Shown: one piece after another, positions 44,842 to 52,630 of the stretch | Layout of the letters: the number at the start of each line of letters is the position of its first letter | How positions within the stretch are numbered: position 1 is the first letter of the stretch | DNA from: Desulfoscipio gibsoniae DSM 7213 | GTDB lineage: Bacteria > Bacillota > Desulfotomaculia > Desulfotomaculales > Desulfallaceae | Direction of reading: 5' to 3' | Length of the DNA stretch: 64,000 bases | NCBI RefSeq assembly: GCF_000233715.2 | Contig: NC_021184.1 | Location: 3,434,001-3,498,000 of the forward strand | Translations under genes and position numbers: made by a program | Notes under the pieces: generated by a model | What the model saw: the letters and a program-made list of their open reading frames with translations, nothing else | Databases searched by the model: none | What the model was told of the DNA's origin: nothing

Positions 44842-44892
44842 AAATCGACCACCATGGTCTATCAATTTAAAAATAGACATGGTGGTCGATTT
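44842..44892. promoter_or_regulatory. large palindromic operator upstream of the chimera
   Basis: AAATCGACCACCATGGTCTAT and its near-exact reverse complement ATAGACATGGTGGTCGATTT are separated by ten bases; one G bulges in the left arm. It probably is the TetR-type operator of the ancestral regulator. Confidence 0.65.
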
Positions 44893-44922
44893 GTCAAGGG
44901 TTTTTATATTTTTGCACCCCTC

Positions 44923-44970
44923 TTGACCTAACAGGTAAATTACGTTATACTTTGACCTGTCAGGTAAATT
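44923..44970 (+). promoter_or_regulatory. promoter with two TetR operators for the exporter operon
   Basis: TTGACC-N17-TATACT (44923-44951). Two copies of TTGACCTNNCAGGTAAATT, each with palindromic core ACCTGTCAGGT or ACCTAACAGGT, start at 44923 and 44952. One covers the -35 and the other lies just after the -10. Confidence 0.75.
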
Positions 44971-44990
44971 TGCTTGGGGGAGTGAGAAAA

Positions 44991-45614
44991 ATGCAATCGA
45001 AAATTTGGGATTTGGACGAAGCGCGGCGTTTGAACATTATCAGTGCTGCTTTGCAGGAATTTGCCACAATGGGCTACGCCAGTGCTTCGACCAATGTTAT
45101 TGCTAATAAGGCAGGGATTTCTAAACCCTTGATGTTCCACTACATCGGCAGCAAAAAGGAACTGTTTTTGTTTTTGTACGATTACTGCTTGGAGTTTTTG
45201 CAGAAGGAATACTTTGGCAAAATCAACAAAGGCGAAAAAGATATTTTTGCCCGCTTGACCAACACCTGCCTGCTAAAAATAGAAGTTTTGCTCAAATACC
45301 CCTGGATCTTCGATTTTGTGCGGATGGTCACCGCTGAAAATAGTGGCGAAGTAGCGGAAATTATCAGCCAAAAACAGTGGGAAGTAGAAAATACCAGCTT
45401 TGCCGAGTTTTTCGGCGATATTGAAACTATCCACTTTAAAGAAGGCTTGGATATTGAAAAAGCCAAGGAGCTTATTTTTTGGGCTGTTAGCGGTTATGCA
45501 ACTAAAGTTTTGGAAAACCAGCGCGGCAGCAGCTTGTTGAACATGGATTATGAGGCCATAAAAAACGAATTTGCCGCTTATATCGCGGAATTAAAAAAAG
45601 CCTTCTATAGATAA
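44991..45614 (+). CDS. TetR-family repressor of the exporter operon
   Basis: ATG 44991 follows GGGGGAG; the product is 207 residues. The HTH is AALQEFATMGYASASTNVIA, NKAGISKPLMFHYIGSKKEL. The C-terminal domain is all-helical with several aromatic residues. It lies 12 bases before the ABC ATPase gene and has two operators upstream, so it most likely autoregulates the whole operon and responds to the exported compound. Confidence 0.88.
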   Translation: MQSKIWDLDEARRLNIISAALQEFATMGYASASTNVIANKAGISKPLMFHYIGSKKELFLFLYDYCLEFLQKEYFGKINKGEKDIFARLTNTCLLKIEVLLKYPWIFDFVRMVTAENSGEVAEIISQKQWEVENTSFAEFFGDIETIHFKEGLDIEKAKELIFWAVSGYATKVLENQRGSSLLNMDYEAIKNEFAAYIAELKKAFYR

Positions 45615-45626
45615 GGAGGTTAAACC

Positions 45627-46361
45627 ATGAACATCATCCAAACCAACAATTTGCAAAAATCCTTTGGCAAAACCAAAGCCCTGCAAGGTTTAAATTTAAC
45701 TGTGGAACAAGGCCAAACTTATGGCTTTATAGGCCCTAACGGGTCCGGCAAATCTACCACTATCCGCGTTTTATTGGGGTTGATCAATCCCGATGGCGGT
45801 ACTGCGGAAGTTTTTGGCAAAAACCCGGTGCAAGATGCCGTGGAAATTCACAAGCGCATTGCCTATATCCCCGGCGAACTGGCTTTATGGCCCAACCTAA
45901 CCGGCGGCGAAGTTTTGGATTTTTTAGGTCGGCTTTCCGGCGGCGCGGACCAAAAACGCCAGGCCGAACTCGTGGAGCGCTTTCAATTGGACCTCAGCAA
46001 AAAATGCCGCAGTTATTCTAAAGGCAATCGGCAAAAGGTGGCGTTGGTAGCGGCTTTTTCCGCCAAGGTGGAACTTTTAATCTTAGATGAACCCACCAGC
46101 GGGCTTGACCCTTTAATGGAACTCATCTTTCAGAATTGCTTGCGTGAGGCCACCAAAAATGGCCAGACAGTTTTACTATCCAGCCATATTTTAAGCGAAG
46201 TGGAAGCCGTGTGCGATACTTTGGGCATCATTCGGCAAGGTGTGTTGGTGGAAAGCGGCAAGTTAAGCGAGCTGAAAGCCATCCCCGGCACCACCTTGGA
46301 GGAAATTTTCCTGAAGCACTATGGCGAAGATTTAGCCAAGGCAGGTGAGCGACATGACTAA
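45627..46361 (+). CDS. ABC transporter ATP-binding protein (TnrB-type exporter)
   Basis: 244 residues with AAGGAGG before ATG. Walker A is FIGPNGSGKSTTIRVLLGL, the signature is YSKGNRQKVALVAAF (S-K-G-N instead of LSGGQ, as in drug-exporting DrrA-like proteins) and Walker B is LLILDEPTSGLDPL. It pairs with the membrane protein that starts within its last codons. Confidence 0.9.
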   Translation: MNIIQTNNLQKSFGKTKALQGLNLTVEQGQTYGFIGPNGSGKSTTIRVLLGLINPDGGTAEVFGKNPVQDAVEIHKRIAYIPGELALWPNLTGGEVLDFLGRLSGGADQKRQAELVERFQLDLSKKCRSYSKGNRQKVALVAAFSAKVELLILDEPTSGLDPLMELIFQNCLREATKNGQTVLLSSHILSEVEAVCDTLGIIRQGVLVESGKLSELKAIPGTTLEEIFLKHYGEDLAKAGERHD

Positions 46362-47511
46362 GTTTACCGGCACTTTAAGTTTATTGCGTTTGGCCATCCG
46401 GCAGGACCGTTTTAGCCTGCCGGTATGGATAATACTACCTTGTTTAGCCTTTTGGGGGCAAGTCAGCTTTGCCTTGGCCATGCCCGATTGGCAAGTTTTT
46501 TTGGGGGAGTTATCCTCCAATCCCATGACGACGGCCATTTTGGGCCCCATTGTACCTTTGACGCTAGAAGGTGCCATTATGTTGCGCTCCATGGTGCAAG
46601 GAGCTTTAGTTTTAATGATTGCCGCCCCCTTAGTGGTGATTCGGCACACGCGCAGCGAAGAAGCCTCCAGCCGGGCAGAATTCTATTTAAGCCGTCCGGT
46701 GGGTAAATATGCCCCCTTTATGGCTGCTTTAATTTTGAGCATGGGCGGTAGTTTAATAGCCGGTCTTTTGGTGACCATCTTGTTGCTGATAAGCGGCTTT
46801 GCTGTGGCAGGCTCCATCGTGGCAGGGCTAACTTTAGCTTTTGCGGGTTGTTTTTTTGCTGGCCTGGCTTTAATCATCGCCCAAATTTTTACGGCACCAA
46901 AATCAGCTTGGATAGCCATAACTGTGCTTGTGGGTTCCACTTATTTTACCATGATCATGAATAATCTTTCCGGCGGGTTTTCCGGTTGGTTATGGTTAGC
47001 GCCGCAATCGTGGTTTAGGGGGACGGTTCCCTTTGGGGAAAATGCCATTTGGCCCTTCTTCGTTTTTGCTTTGATGTGTGCGCTAACAGTTTTTTGTGCC
47101 TATGCAATCTTAAAAAACCGCGATATCGCCGGCGGGCTTTTTGCCGAACCAACCGGCCGCACTACAGCTCCTAGCTTTTTGGCTACGCCTTTCGCCTTAA
47201 ATTTATGGCAAAACAAAAATATGGCGCTGGCTTGGAGTGTTGGCATGGCCTTTTTGGGTTTGAGTGTTGGGGCCATCAGCCCCACCATCGCCGACCAAAT
47301 GAGCGAAATGTTGGCAAGCTTTGCTTCCTGGGGGCCGGCTATGGCCAAATTAGGCAACCAGGAAGGCCTTGTAGCGTTGATAATTTATATGTTGGGTTTA
47401 ATGGGCGGCGCTATTTTGGCCGTGAGCATGATGATAGGCTTAAAAAGCGACGAAAGTGCCGGCTACACCGAAATGATGTTGGCTAAACCCATTAGCCGTG
47501 AGCGTATATGA
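46354..47511 (+). CDS. TnrB-type ABC permease, N-terminal part
   Basis: ATG 46354 overlaps the ATPase stop. About 385 residues with eight or nine membrane helices. The pattern RHTRSEEASSRAEFYLSRPV and the second cytosolic repeat KSDESAGYTEMMLAKPISRE is typical of the ~530-residue putative polyketide-antibiotic exporters (TnrB3 family). The frame ends at TGA inside ATATGA, directly continued by the next reading frame. Confidence 0.75.
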   Translation: MTKFTGTLSLLRLAIRQDRFSLPVWIILPCLAFWGQVSFALAMPDWQVFLGELSSNPMTTAILGPIVPLTLEGAIMLRSMVQGALVLMIAAPLVVIRHTRSEEASSRAEFYLSRPVGKYAPFMAALILSMGGSLIAGLLVTILLLISGFAVAGSIVAGLTLAFAGCFFAGLALIIAQIFTAPKSAWIAITVLVGSTYFTMIMNNLSGGFSGWLWLAPQSWFRGTVPFGENAIWPFFVFALMCALTVFCAYAILKNRDIAGGLFAEPTGRTTAPSFLATPFALNLWQNKNMALAWSVGMAFLGLSVGAISPTIADQMSEMLASFASWGPAMAKLGNQEGLVALIIYMLGLMGGAILAVSMMIGLKSDESAGYTEMMLAKPISRERI

Positions 47512-47942
47512 GAAGCTTTATTGGTATGGCCTTTTTGTACACCGCGGCAGTGCTAGTGGTATTAGGGCTCTCCACCGGCATTGGCTGGGGTGCGGTTACT
47601 GGTGACAACCTATTTCTCTTTAAAACTTTAAGAATGGCCATTACCAAAATTCCTTCCTTATGGTTAATCGTAGGTTTTGCCGCTTTTTTATATGGCATGG
47701 CACCCAAAATCCAAACCGTGTTGAGTTTGCTTTTGGTAGGCGCTTTAATCGTGTTGGAAATGTTTTGGGAAGTAGGCTTAGTGCCTTGGGAAGTTTTGGC
47801 ATCCACGCCTTTTGGCATAGCGCACTATAGCATCCCCATTAGCGAACTAAACATTCTGCCTTTGCTTATCGCGCTTATTTTGGCCGTAGGTTTGGCTTGG
47901 TTGGGTGTGCGTGGCTTTGCAAAAAGGAATATCGGAGTATAA
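47508..47942 (+). CDS. TnrB-type ABC permease, C-terminal part
   Basis: 144 residues with four membrane helices, completing the 12-helix permease; 385 plus 144 residues equals the usual family length. Its ATG overlaps the previous stop as ATGA, so termination-reinitiation could give a two-piece permease. A single lost base in an originally continuous gene is equally likely (RERI/RSFIGMAFLY). A terminator follows. Confidence 0.7.
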   Translation: MRSFIGMAFLYTAAVLVVLGLSTGIGWGAVTGDNLFLFKTLRMAITKIPSLWLIVGFAAFLYGMAPKIQTVLSLLLVGALIVLEMFWEVGLVPWEVLASTPFGIAHYSIPISELNILPLLIALILAVGLAWLGVRGFAKRNIGV

Positions 47943-47950
47943 CTAAACAA

Positions 47951-47979
47951 AAAAAGGCCGCTGCGTGCGACCTTTTTTT
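47951..47979 (+). terminator. terminator of exporter operon
   Basis: AAAAAGG-C-CGC pairs with GCG-A-CCTTTTTTT around a short loop. Confidence 0.7.
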
Positions 47980-47996
47980 ATTTTACCTTTGTACCT

Positions 47997-48163
47997 TTAC
48001 TGTACCTTCAAAGCATGAAAATCCTTTTTGCCTTTTTTAAGCAGGATTAAACCATCCTGCACATCGGTAGCAGTAATTAAATGGTTAATATCGGTGATTT
48101 TTACTTCATTGAGGTAAAGCCGCCTTGGCCAATTAAACGCCGGGCTTCCGATTTAGAAGTCAT
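47997..48163 (-). pseudogene. tyrS: tyrosyl-tRNA synthetase, C-terminal (S4 domain) remnant
   Basis: The minus strand reads SKSEARRLIGQGGF, then after one missing T near 48116, NEVKITDINHLITATDVQDG and LILLKKGKKDFHALKVQ-stop. This is the S4 RNA-binding end of TyrS. Everything upstream is absent. Confidence 0.7.
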
Positions 48164-48165
48164 CA

Positions 48166-48345
48166 TTACAGGTTCTGCAACAGGATTATGGTCTCTACAT
48201 GACTCGTATGCGGAAACATGTCCACCGGCTGCGCCTCCCACAACCGGTAGCCCAGTTTGTCCAGGCACGCGATGTCCCTAGCCAGGGTGAAGGGGTTGCA
48301 GGAGACGTAGACCGGGCAGTGCACCGGTACAATCGCTCCACCATT
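48166..48345 (-). pseudogene. RlmD/TrmA-type methyltransferase, C-terminal remnant
   Basis: Minus strand: [49 protein letters not shown]-stop. It is a diverged relative of the complete gene at 58631 (VYVSCDPATLSRDLGYLHQL). The upstream part is missing. Confidence 0.7.
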
Positions 48346-48404
48346 CCTTCACAAATGTCTGGTTATTCAATAACTTAACAACTGAGTGCCTGACCCCATA
48401 TTTC

Positions 48405-48722
48405 CTACAGCAACCAACCATAATCCTGCCTGCAGCCCACCACGGCATCTACATATACAGTACTATCTTTCACCTTATAAACCAGCAGATACCGCTTCGC
48501 CATCAGGAGCTTACGGTATTTGCCCGATGGCACCAGCGGATCGGAAAGCCATGGGTTTCGCTCTGGAAATTTTTCCAGGGACTTTGCTTTTTCATTAAAC
48601 TCGGCAATAAGTTGCAGGGCTGCCGTTTCACTGACCTGTGCAAGAAAACGTGAATGAGATACCAGCATCTGAGCCGCCTCATCGGGGATAGCCACTTTAT
48701 ACAACTTACCCTCGTTGTCCAT
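48405..48722 (-). CDS. RelE/ParE-type toxin
   Basis: A 105-residue protein with the RelE/ParE plan: an N-terminal strand-helix-helix (YKVAIPDEAAQMLVSHSRFL..), then RKLLMAKRYLLVYKVKDSTV and YVDAVVGCRQDYG. Its start overlaps the antitoxin gene by 17 bases, the classic coupled arrangement. It is likely an mRNA interferase or gyrase poison; which one is not decidable by eye. Confidence 0.82.
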   Translation of the reverse strand: MDNEGKLYKVAIPDEAAQMLVSHSRFLAQVSETAALQLIAEFNEKAKSLEKFPERNPWLSDPLVPSGKYRKLLMAKRYLLVYKVKDSTVYVDAVVGCRQDYGWLL

Positions 48723-48993
48723 CCAATACCTCCTTGACAGCGTCCTTCATCATATTGGACACCTCGTCAATGGAATAGCCCTTTTTGCCGCTCAACCTGC
48801 CTTCCTCCGCAGCAATCAGATTTTCCCGAAGGCGCAGCATGCTTTCACGTCTGGCAAAGGCTTCAATGTCCATTACCACCAGATCTCCTTCTCCGTTTTT
48901 AGTCAGATATACCGGTTCTCCCGACCGCTTGCACAGCTCGGAAATCTCATTGTAGTTTTTTCGAATTGCCGCAGATGGCTTGATATTAATCAT
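48706..48993 (-). CDS. Phd/YefM-type antitoxin
   Basis: ATG 48993 (MINIKPSAAIRKNYNEISEL) follows GAGGTGATCGGG; the product is 95 residues. It matches Phd/YefM: KPSAAIRKNYNEISELC, then GEPVYLTKNGEGDLVVMDIE, with a C-terminal helix that binds the toxin. It precedes and overlaps the toxin gene and should repress the shared promoter. Confidence 0.85.
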   Translation of the reverse strand: MINIKPSAAIRKNYNEISELCKRSGEPVYLTKNGEGDLVVMDIEAFARRESMLRLRENLIAAEEGRLSGKKGYSIDEVSNMMKDAVKEVLDGQRG

Positions 48994-49123
48994 CCCGATC
49001 ACCTCGTTTCGTAGCATTATTGTATCCTTATTTTATGCTTATTATACTACAACAGAAGCGATCTGTAAATCTGAAGGCATCCGCTGCTTTATATTCAAGG
49101 CTAGGACAGCTTCCAATAAAGTG

Positions 49124-49278
49124 CATCTTTTTTGTATGCACAAGGGTTATATAGTTTACCCAAGTCCCTCGAACCCTCTATTTATCGACCTTTCAACCCT
49201 TCAATCCTCGCAACGACCTCACAATGCCTTGAGGATACAAAAAAGATGTCCGTTGAGCCTGGTGGTGCCTTGGCGGAT
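49124..49278. repeat. inverted-repeat element containing ATGCCTTGAGG repeat, copy 2
   Basis: GCATCTTTTTTGTAT (49124) is the near-exact inverse of ATACAAAAAAGATG (49237), with AAGG/CCTT next to it. The right part, ATGCCTTGAGGATAC then AAAAAAGATGTCCG and CTGGTGGTGCCTTGGCGG, is shared with copies at 30864 and 50144. Confidence 0.6.
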
Positions 49279-49393
49279 ATGTCATCTTAAATCAATACAT
49301 GAATAGTTCTTTAAATTGTCTCTATTATGATTTGCCACTTTCAATTAATCTCAAGATTCTTAAATCCAGTAACGGAATTAAATATTTCTAACT

Positions 49394-49996
49394 CTATTTC
49401 TGAGAATCAAGAATAAACATAGATGCATCATGTCCCATGAATATTTTACTTCCAGTATAAAAAGTTTTGGATTGAATATCTCTGTATCCTATTTTAGTCA
49501 TAATGTCGGTTAGCTTTACTTGATCAAATCCGTTATGAACCATATCAGAGACTATTTCTTCATTTTTATTAAAATCTACGATTAGTAAATGCCCTCCTAC
49601 ATTTAGAACATCATATAATCTTGATAAAACTAACTCAACATCATTAATATGGAGTAGAACCTGAGCCATAAAAATATAATCAGCATGTAAATCCGAAAGA
49701 CTATCTTTTTCAAAGTCAAAGCATAATGTAGCTGCATTCTGTATATTAGAATTAGAAATTTTTTGCTTTATTTGATTAATCATGTTTTGCGATGTATCCA
49801 GAAATAGCATAGAATTGAAATCATTTAACAAGTTCATTCCAACAAGACCAGTTCCACACCCAAAATCAATAGCATTCTTATTATTAGCGTCAACTAAATA
49901 TTCACGAATGGCATCTGATGCCACCTTTGCAATTTGGATTCTTTCAGAAGTGTCATATATATTAGCTATCATTTCAAACTTGTCCGTATTCCCCAT
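49394..49996 (-). CDS. class I SAM-dependent methyltransferase
   Basis: 200 residues. Motif I is AIDFGCGTGLVGMNLL, motif II LFLDTSQNMINQIKQK, and DYIFMAQVLLHINDVELVL and GGHLLIVDFNKNEE complete the Rossmann-like fold. It belongs to the UbiE/Methyltransf_11-like small-molecule group; the substrate is unknown. It lies between two direct copies of the ATGCCTTGAGG repeat. Confidence 0.82.
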   Translation of the reverse strand: MGNTDKFEMIANIYDTSERIQIAKVASDAIREYLVDANNKNAIDFGCGTGLVGMNLLNDFNSMLFLDTSQNMINQIKQKISNSNIQNAATLCFDFEKDSLSDLHADYIFMAQVLLHINDVELVLSRLYDVLNVGGHLLIVDFNKNEEIVSDMVHNGFDQVKLTDIMTKIGYRDIQSKTFYTGSKIFMGHDASMFILDSQK

Positions 49997-50143
49997 TATT
50001 ACCTCTCCAATCTACCTTAATAAAAAATCTAATGTCATCTGTTTTATCTCCTCAAGGGTCACTTTGTCACTGGAGCTCTAAGATCAATCAGACCCCTTAT
50101 TTATCAAGGTTTATGCTCGTTTCAACAGGCAAACCGTTTCTGT

Positions 50144-50200
50144 ATGCCTTGAGGATACAAAAAAGATGCCGCATCAATCTGGTATCCCCTTGGCGGCGGG
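50144..50200. repeat. ATGCCTTGAGG-type repeat, copy 3
   Basis: ATGCCTTGAGGATACAAAAA then AGATGCCG, CTGGTATCCCCTTGGCGG, in the same orientation as copies 1 and 2. Confidence 0.6.
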
Positions 50201-50315
50201 GTATCTTTCAGAAACAGTCGCCTGGGCAGGCCATTTTTTTAGGTTTCGGCGCCTGCTTTTGCTTTACAATCAGAATATAATTGTAAACAATAAAACCTTC
50301 AAAAAGCGAACACGA

Positions 50316-51166
50316 AACAGGGGACGGTTCTTTGTTTTACGCTCTGAATATCTTGTTCACAGTAAATCCTGTCAATCTGGACAGCTGCCTCAACGAGCTG
50401 CCTTCCAATTCCTTCATATATTTTAGAACTTCTTTTTGAGTTTCCGGAAGCTGATTCTGTAGTGATGCCAACTCTATATTATATTTCATTAAGATTATCT
50501 GCCTTATCTCTTTATCGGATATTGTTTTCCTTCCTTCGGTTATTTCAAGACACTGGTCATTATTTGATTCATTATTAAACTCCTTAAATTTTTCAATAGC
50601 TTTTACCCTATCCTCATGGAACATATCAAGCGCATACCCTGTATTAACCATTTCCGATTCGTATAAATACTCCTTATAGCTGCTCCATTCATATTCCTCC
50701 ATATTCTCTACCAATCCTGCTTTTACCGGGTTTTGATGTATGTATCTTAACACGGTAAGAAAATATGAATCATCCTCAACAGTTTCACTCTTAAATCTAT
50801 CTTGAAATAAGTGGCCTTTTCTGCCGTATTGCCAATTGTACCAGTATACATAGCTGGTTCCGATCCTCTTCATTATATTCGAAAGTTCTTCCCGGCCTTC
50901 TCGAATTAATAAGTGTATATGGTTTCCCATCAAACAGTAGGCGTATATTTCATATTGTAACTCTTCACGGTATTTGTTAAAAACTTTAATAAGTTTCTCG
51001 TAATCTTTATCATCCTCAAAAATACTCTGCTGGTTAATCCCTCTAAACATTACGTGATATATCCTGCTTTCACTTTTCTTTCTTGCCGTTCTTGGCATAA
51101 AAAAACACCCCACAAGTATGTTATCATCCTGCCAGGGTGTTGTCAAACAAAGAACCGTCCCCTGTT
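50316..51166 (-). mobile_element. intact RAYT/REP element
   Basis: Perfect 22-base terminal inverted repeats (AACAGGGGACGGTTCTTTGT.. at 50316; reverse complement at 51145) bracket a complete Y1 transposase gene. The element is 851 bases long. Confidence 0.85.
50337..51098 (-). CDS. REP-associated tyrosine transposase (Y1/RAYT)
   Basis: ATG 51098 (MPRTARKKSESRIYHVMFRG) after GGGGTG; 253 residues. The HUH motif is YCLMGNHIHLLI, the catalytic Tyr region is GTSYVYWYNWQYGRKGHLFQ and YIHQNPVKAGLV is diagnostic of the RAYT subfamily. The C-terminal ~70 residues form an extra HTH-like domain (LRQLSRLTGFTVNKIFR). The stop codon lies in the terminal repeat. Confidence 0.9.
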   Translation of the reverse strand: MPRTARKKSESRIYHVMFRGINQQSIFEDDKDYEKLIKVFNKYREELQYEIYAYCLMGNHIHLLIREGREELSNIMKRIGTSYVYWYNWQYGRKGHLFQDRFKSETVEDDSYFLTVLRYIHQNPVKAGLVENMEEYEWSSYKEYLYESEMVNTGYALDMFHEDRVKAIEKFKEFNNESNNDQCLEITEGRKTISDKEIRQIILMKYNIELASLQNQLPETQKEVLKYMKELEGSSLRQLSRLTGFTVNKIFRA

Positions 51167-51473
51167 CTGCCCCCTGTTTTCCCTTGGGCTGAACACCTAC
51201 TCCTTCTTTATCATTCGAATAGTTTACCAGATCATCCACTCTATATAATTCTGCCAAAGCTAAACAATTATTTTATAAAATTATTTTCGCGTAAAAATTA
51301 AGCACTTAGCGAAAATTCCCTCAAACTGTTTTTTGCAAGAGCTTTTTGGAGAAAGTTGCAAGTAATTTTTCCATAGTATTGCATCTCCATTTTCCACAAT
51401 GTTGCAAGTTCTCTTTCCCCGCCATGTTTTACAGGGAAAGAGAAGACTTGCAGGCATTTGTTACCTGAATTAA

Positions 51474-51860
51474 TTAAAAAGACAGTGATTCGGTTAAGTA
51501 TTCAATCCGCCGTTCTGCCATTCTGAAAGATTCCAGACCGTGATCTGAAAGCATTTGTTCCAATTCGGCAACATATTCCTTAAGATCACGTGCCTCGCAG
51601 GATTTTTCAATATACAGATTCTTAAGGTGCTCACGCTCTTCCTGCCAGCGTTCGGACGGGCTTTTTACTGTGACATCCAGTTCCCCGGCCTCATAATCAC
51701 GAATATCCCGCCGGATGTTAGCATAAAGATCCTGTTCGGTGAATTCATACGGAAATGGCTCTTCTGCATATTTCACGAGCAGATACCGCTTAAGGTCATT
51801 GGGAAAAGACCTCCTGTATATATGTTCAAGTTCTCTGATAATTGTTTTGTTTATTGTCAT
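51474..51860 (-). CDS. accessory protein of the IS21 element (128 aa)
   Basis: It begins at ATG 51860 essentially at the istB stop, so it is translationally coupled. Alpha-helical and highly charged with a likely coiled coil near residues 70-110 (ERWQEEREHLKNLYIEK.., KEYVAELEQML). No family is recognised. It sits inside the element ends and would travel with it. Confidence 0.6.
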   Translation of the reverse strand: MTINKTIIRELEHIYRRSFPNDLKRYLLVKYAEEPFPYEFTEQDLYANIRRDIRDYEAGELDVTVKSPSERWQEEREHLKNLYIEKSCEARDLKEYVAELEQMLSDHGLESFRMAERRIEYLTESLSF

Positions 51861-51861
51861 A

Positions 51862-52630
51862 TCAGTGACCCTCCTTCTTATCTGTTGACGCTATTGAGCG
51901 GTAAAGGTCATTGATACTGGACTCCCTTAACCGGTTGTTCTCTCCCGGAAACAGGAGAAGATAGCAGTGGTGCATGAGTCTGCCTACAAGGGCGACAGTC
52001 ATCTGCTCATCATAGAGTACATTGACCCACCTGGAAAACTCCAGGTTCGTGTTCAGTATGAATGGACTTGTGCTCATGTATCTCGGAGAGATAGTCAAAG
52101 AGCAACTGGGCACCGGTACGGTCGTATGGTACGTAGCCCCACTCGTCCAGTATAATGACAGATGCTTTATTCAGTTTTTTCAACAGCGTCCCCAGTGTGC
52201 CGGCCTTCTTGGCTTCCGAAAGCTGGTTGACCAGTGCTGCAGTGCGGTAGAATTTGACGGGAATTCCTTTCTGGCAAGCGCTCACGCCAAGCGCAGTGGA
52301 AAGCATGGTTTTCCCGGTACCTGTCCTGCCGTACATGATGACATTTTTCTTTTCCTTGATGAAATCAAGGGACTTTAGGCTTTCCGGTGTCAGGTCGGAA
52401 GGGAGCGTGATTTCATCAAAACGAAATCCGTCAAATGTTTTGATGCTGTAGAAACCAGCACTGTTAATCAATTTGGCTGTACGACCCTGTTCACGGTTTT
52501 TCAGTTCTGCAGACAGTAGTTTATATAAGTATTCCTGATGTGATTCGCCCTCCGTTGTCTGTGACATATCGGCCAGATTGCGGCTCAGCTTCAGTTTTTT
52601 GCAGCAGCCAATGATTTCTTCTTCAAGCAT
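51862..52630 (-). pseudogene. istB: IS21 helper ATPase IstB, frameshifted
   Basis: The DnaC-like AAA+ core has Walker A MYGRTGTGKTMLSTALG and Walker B VIILDEWGYVPYD. An extra T near 52056 shifts SEIHEHKSI out of frame; the proper continuation NTNLEFSRWVNVLYDEQMT to the C-terminus is in the next frame. ATG 52630 overlaps the istA end. Confidence 0.82.
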
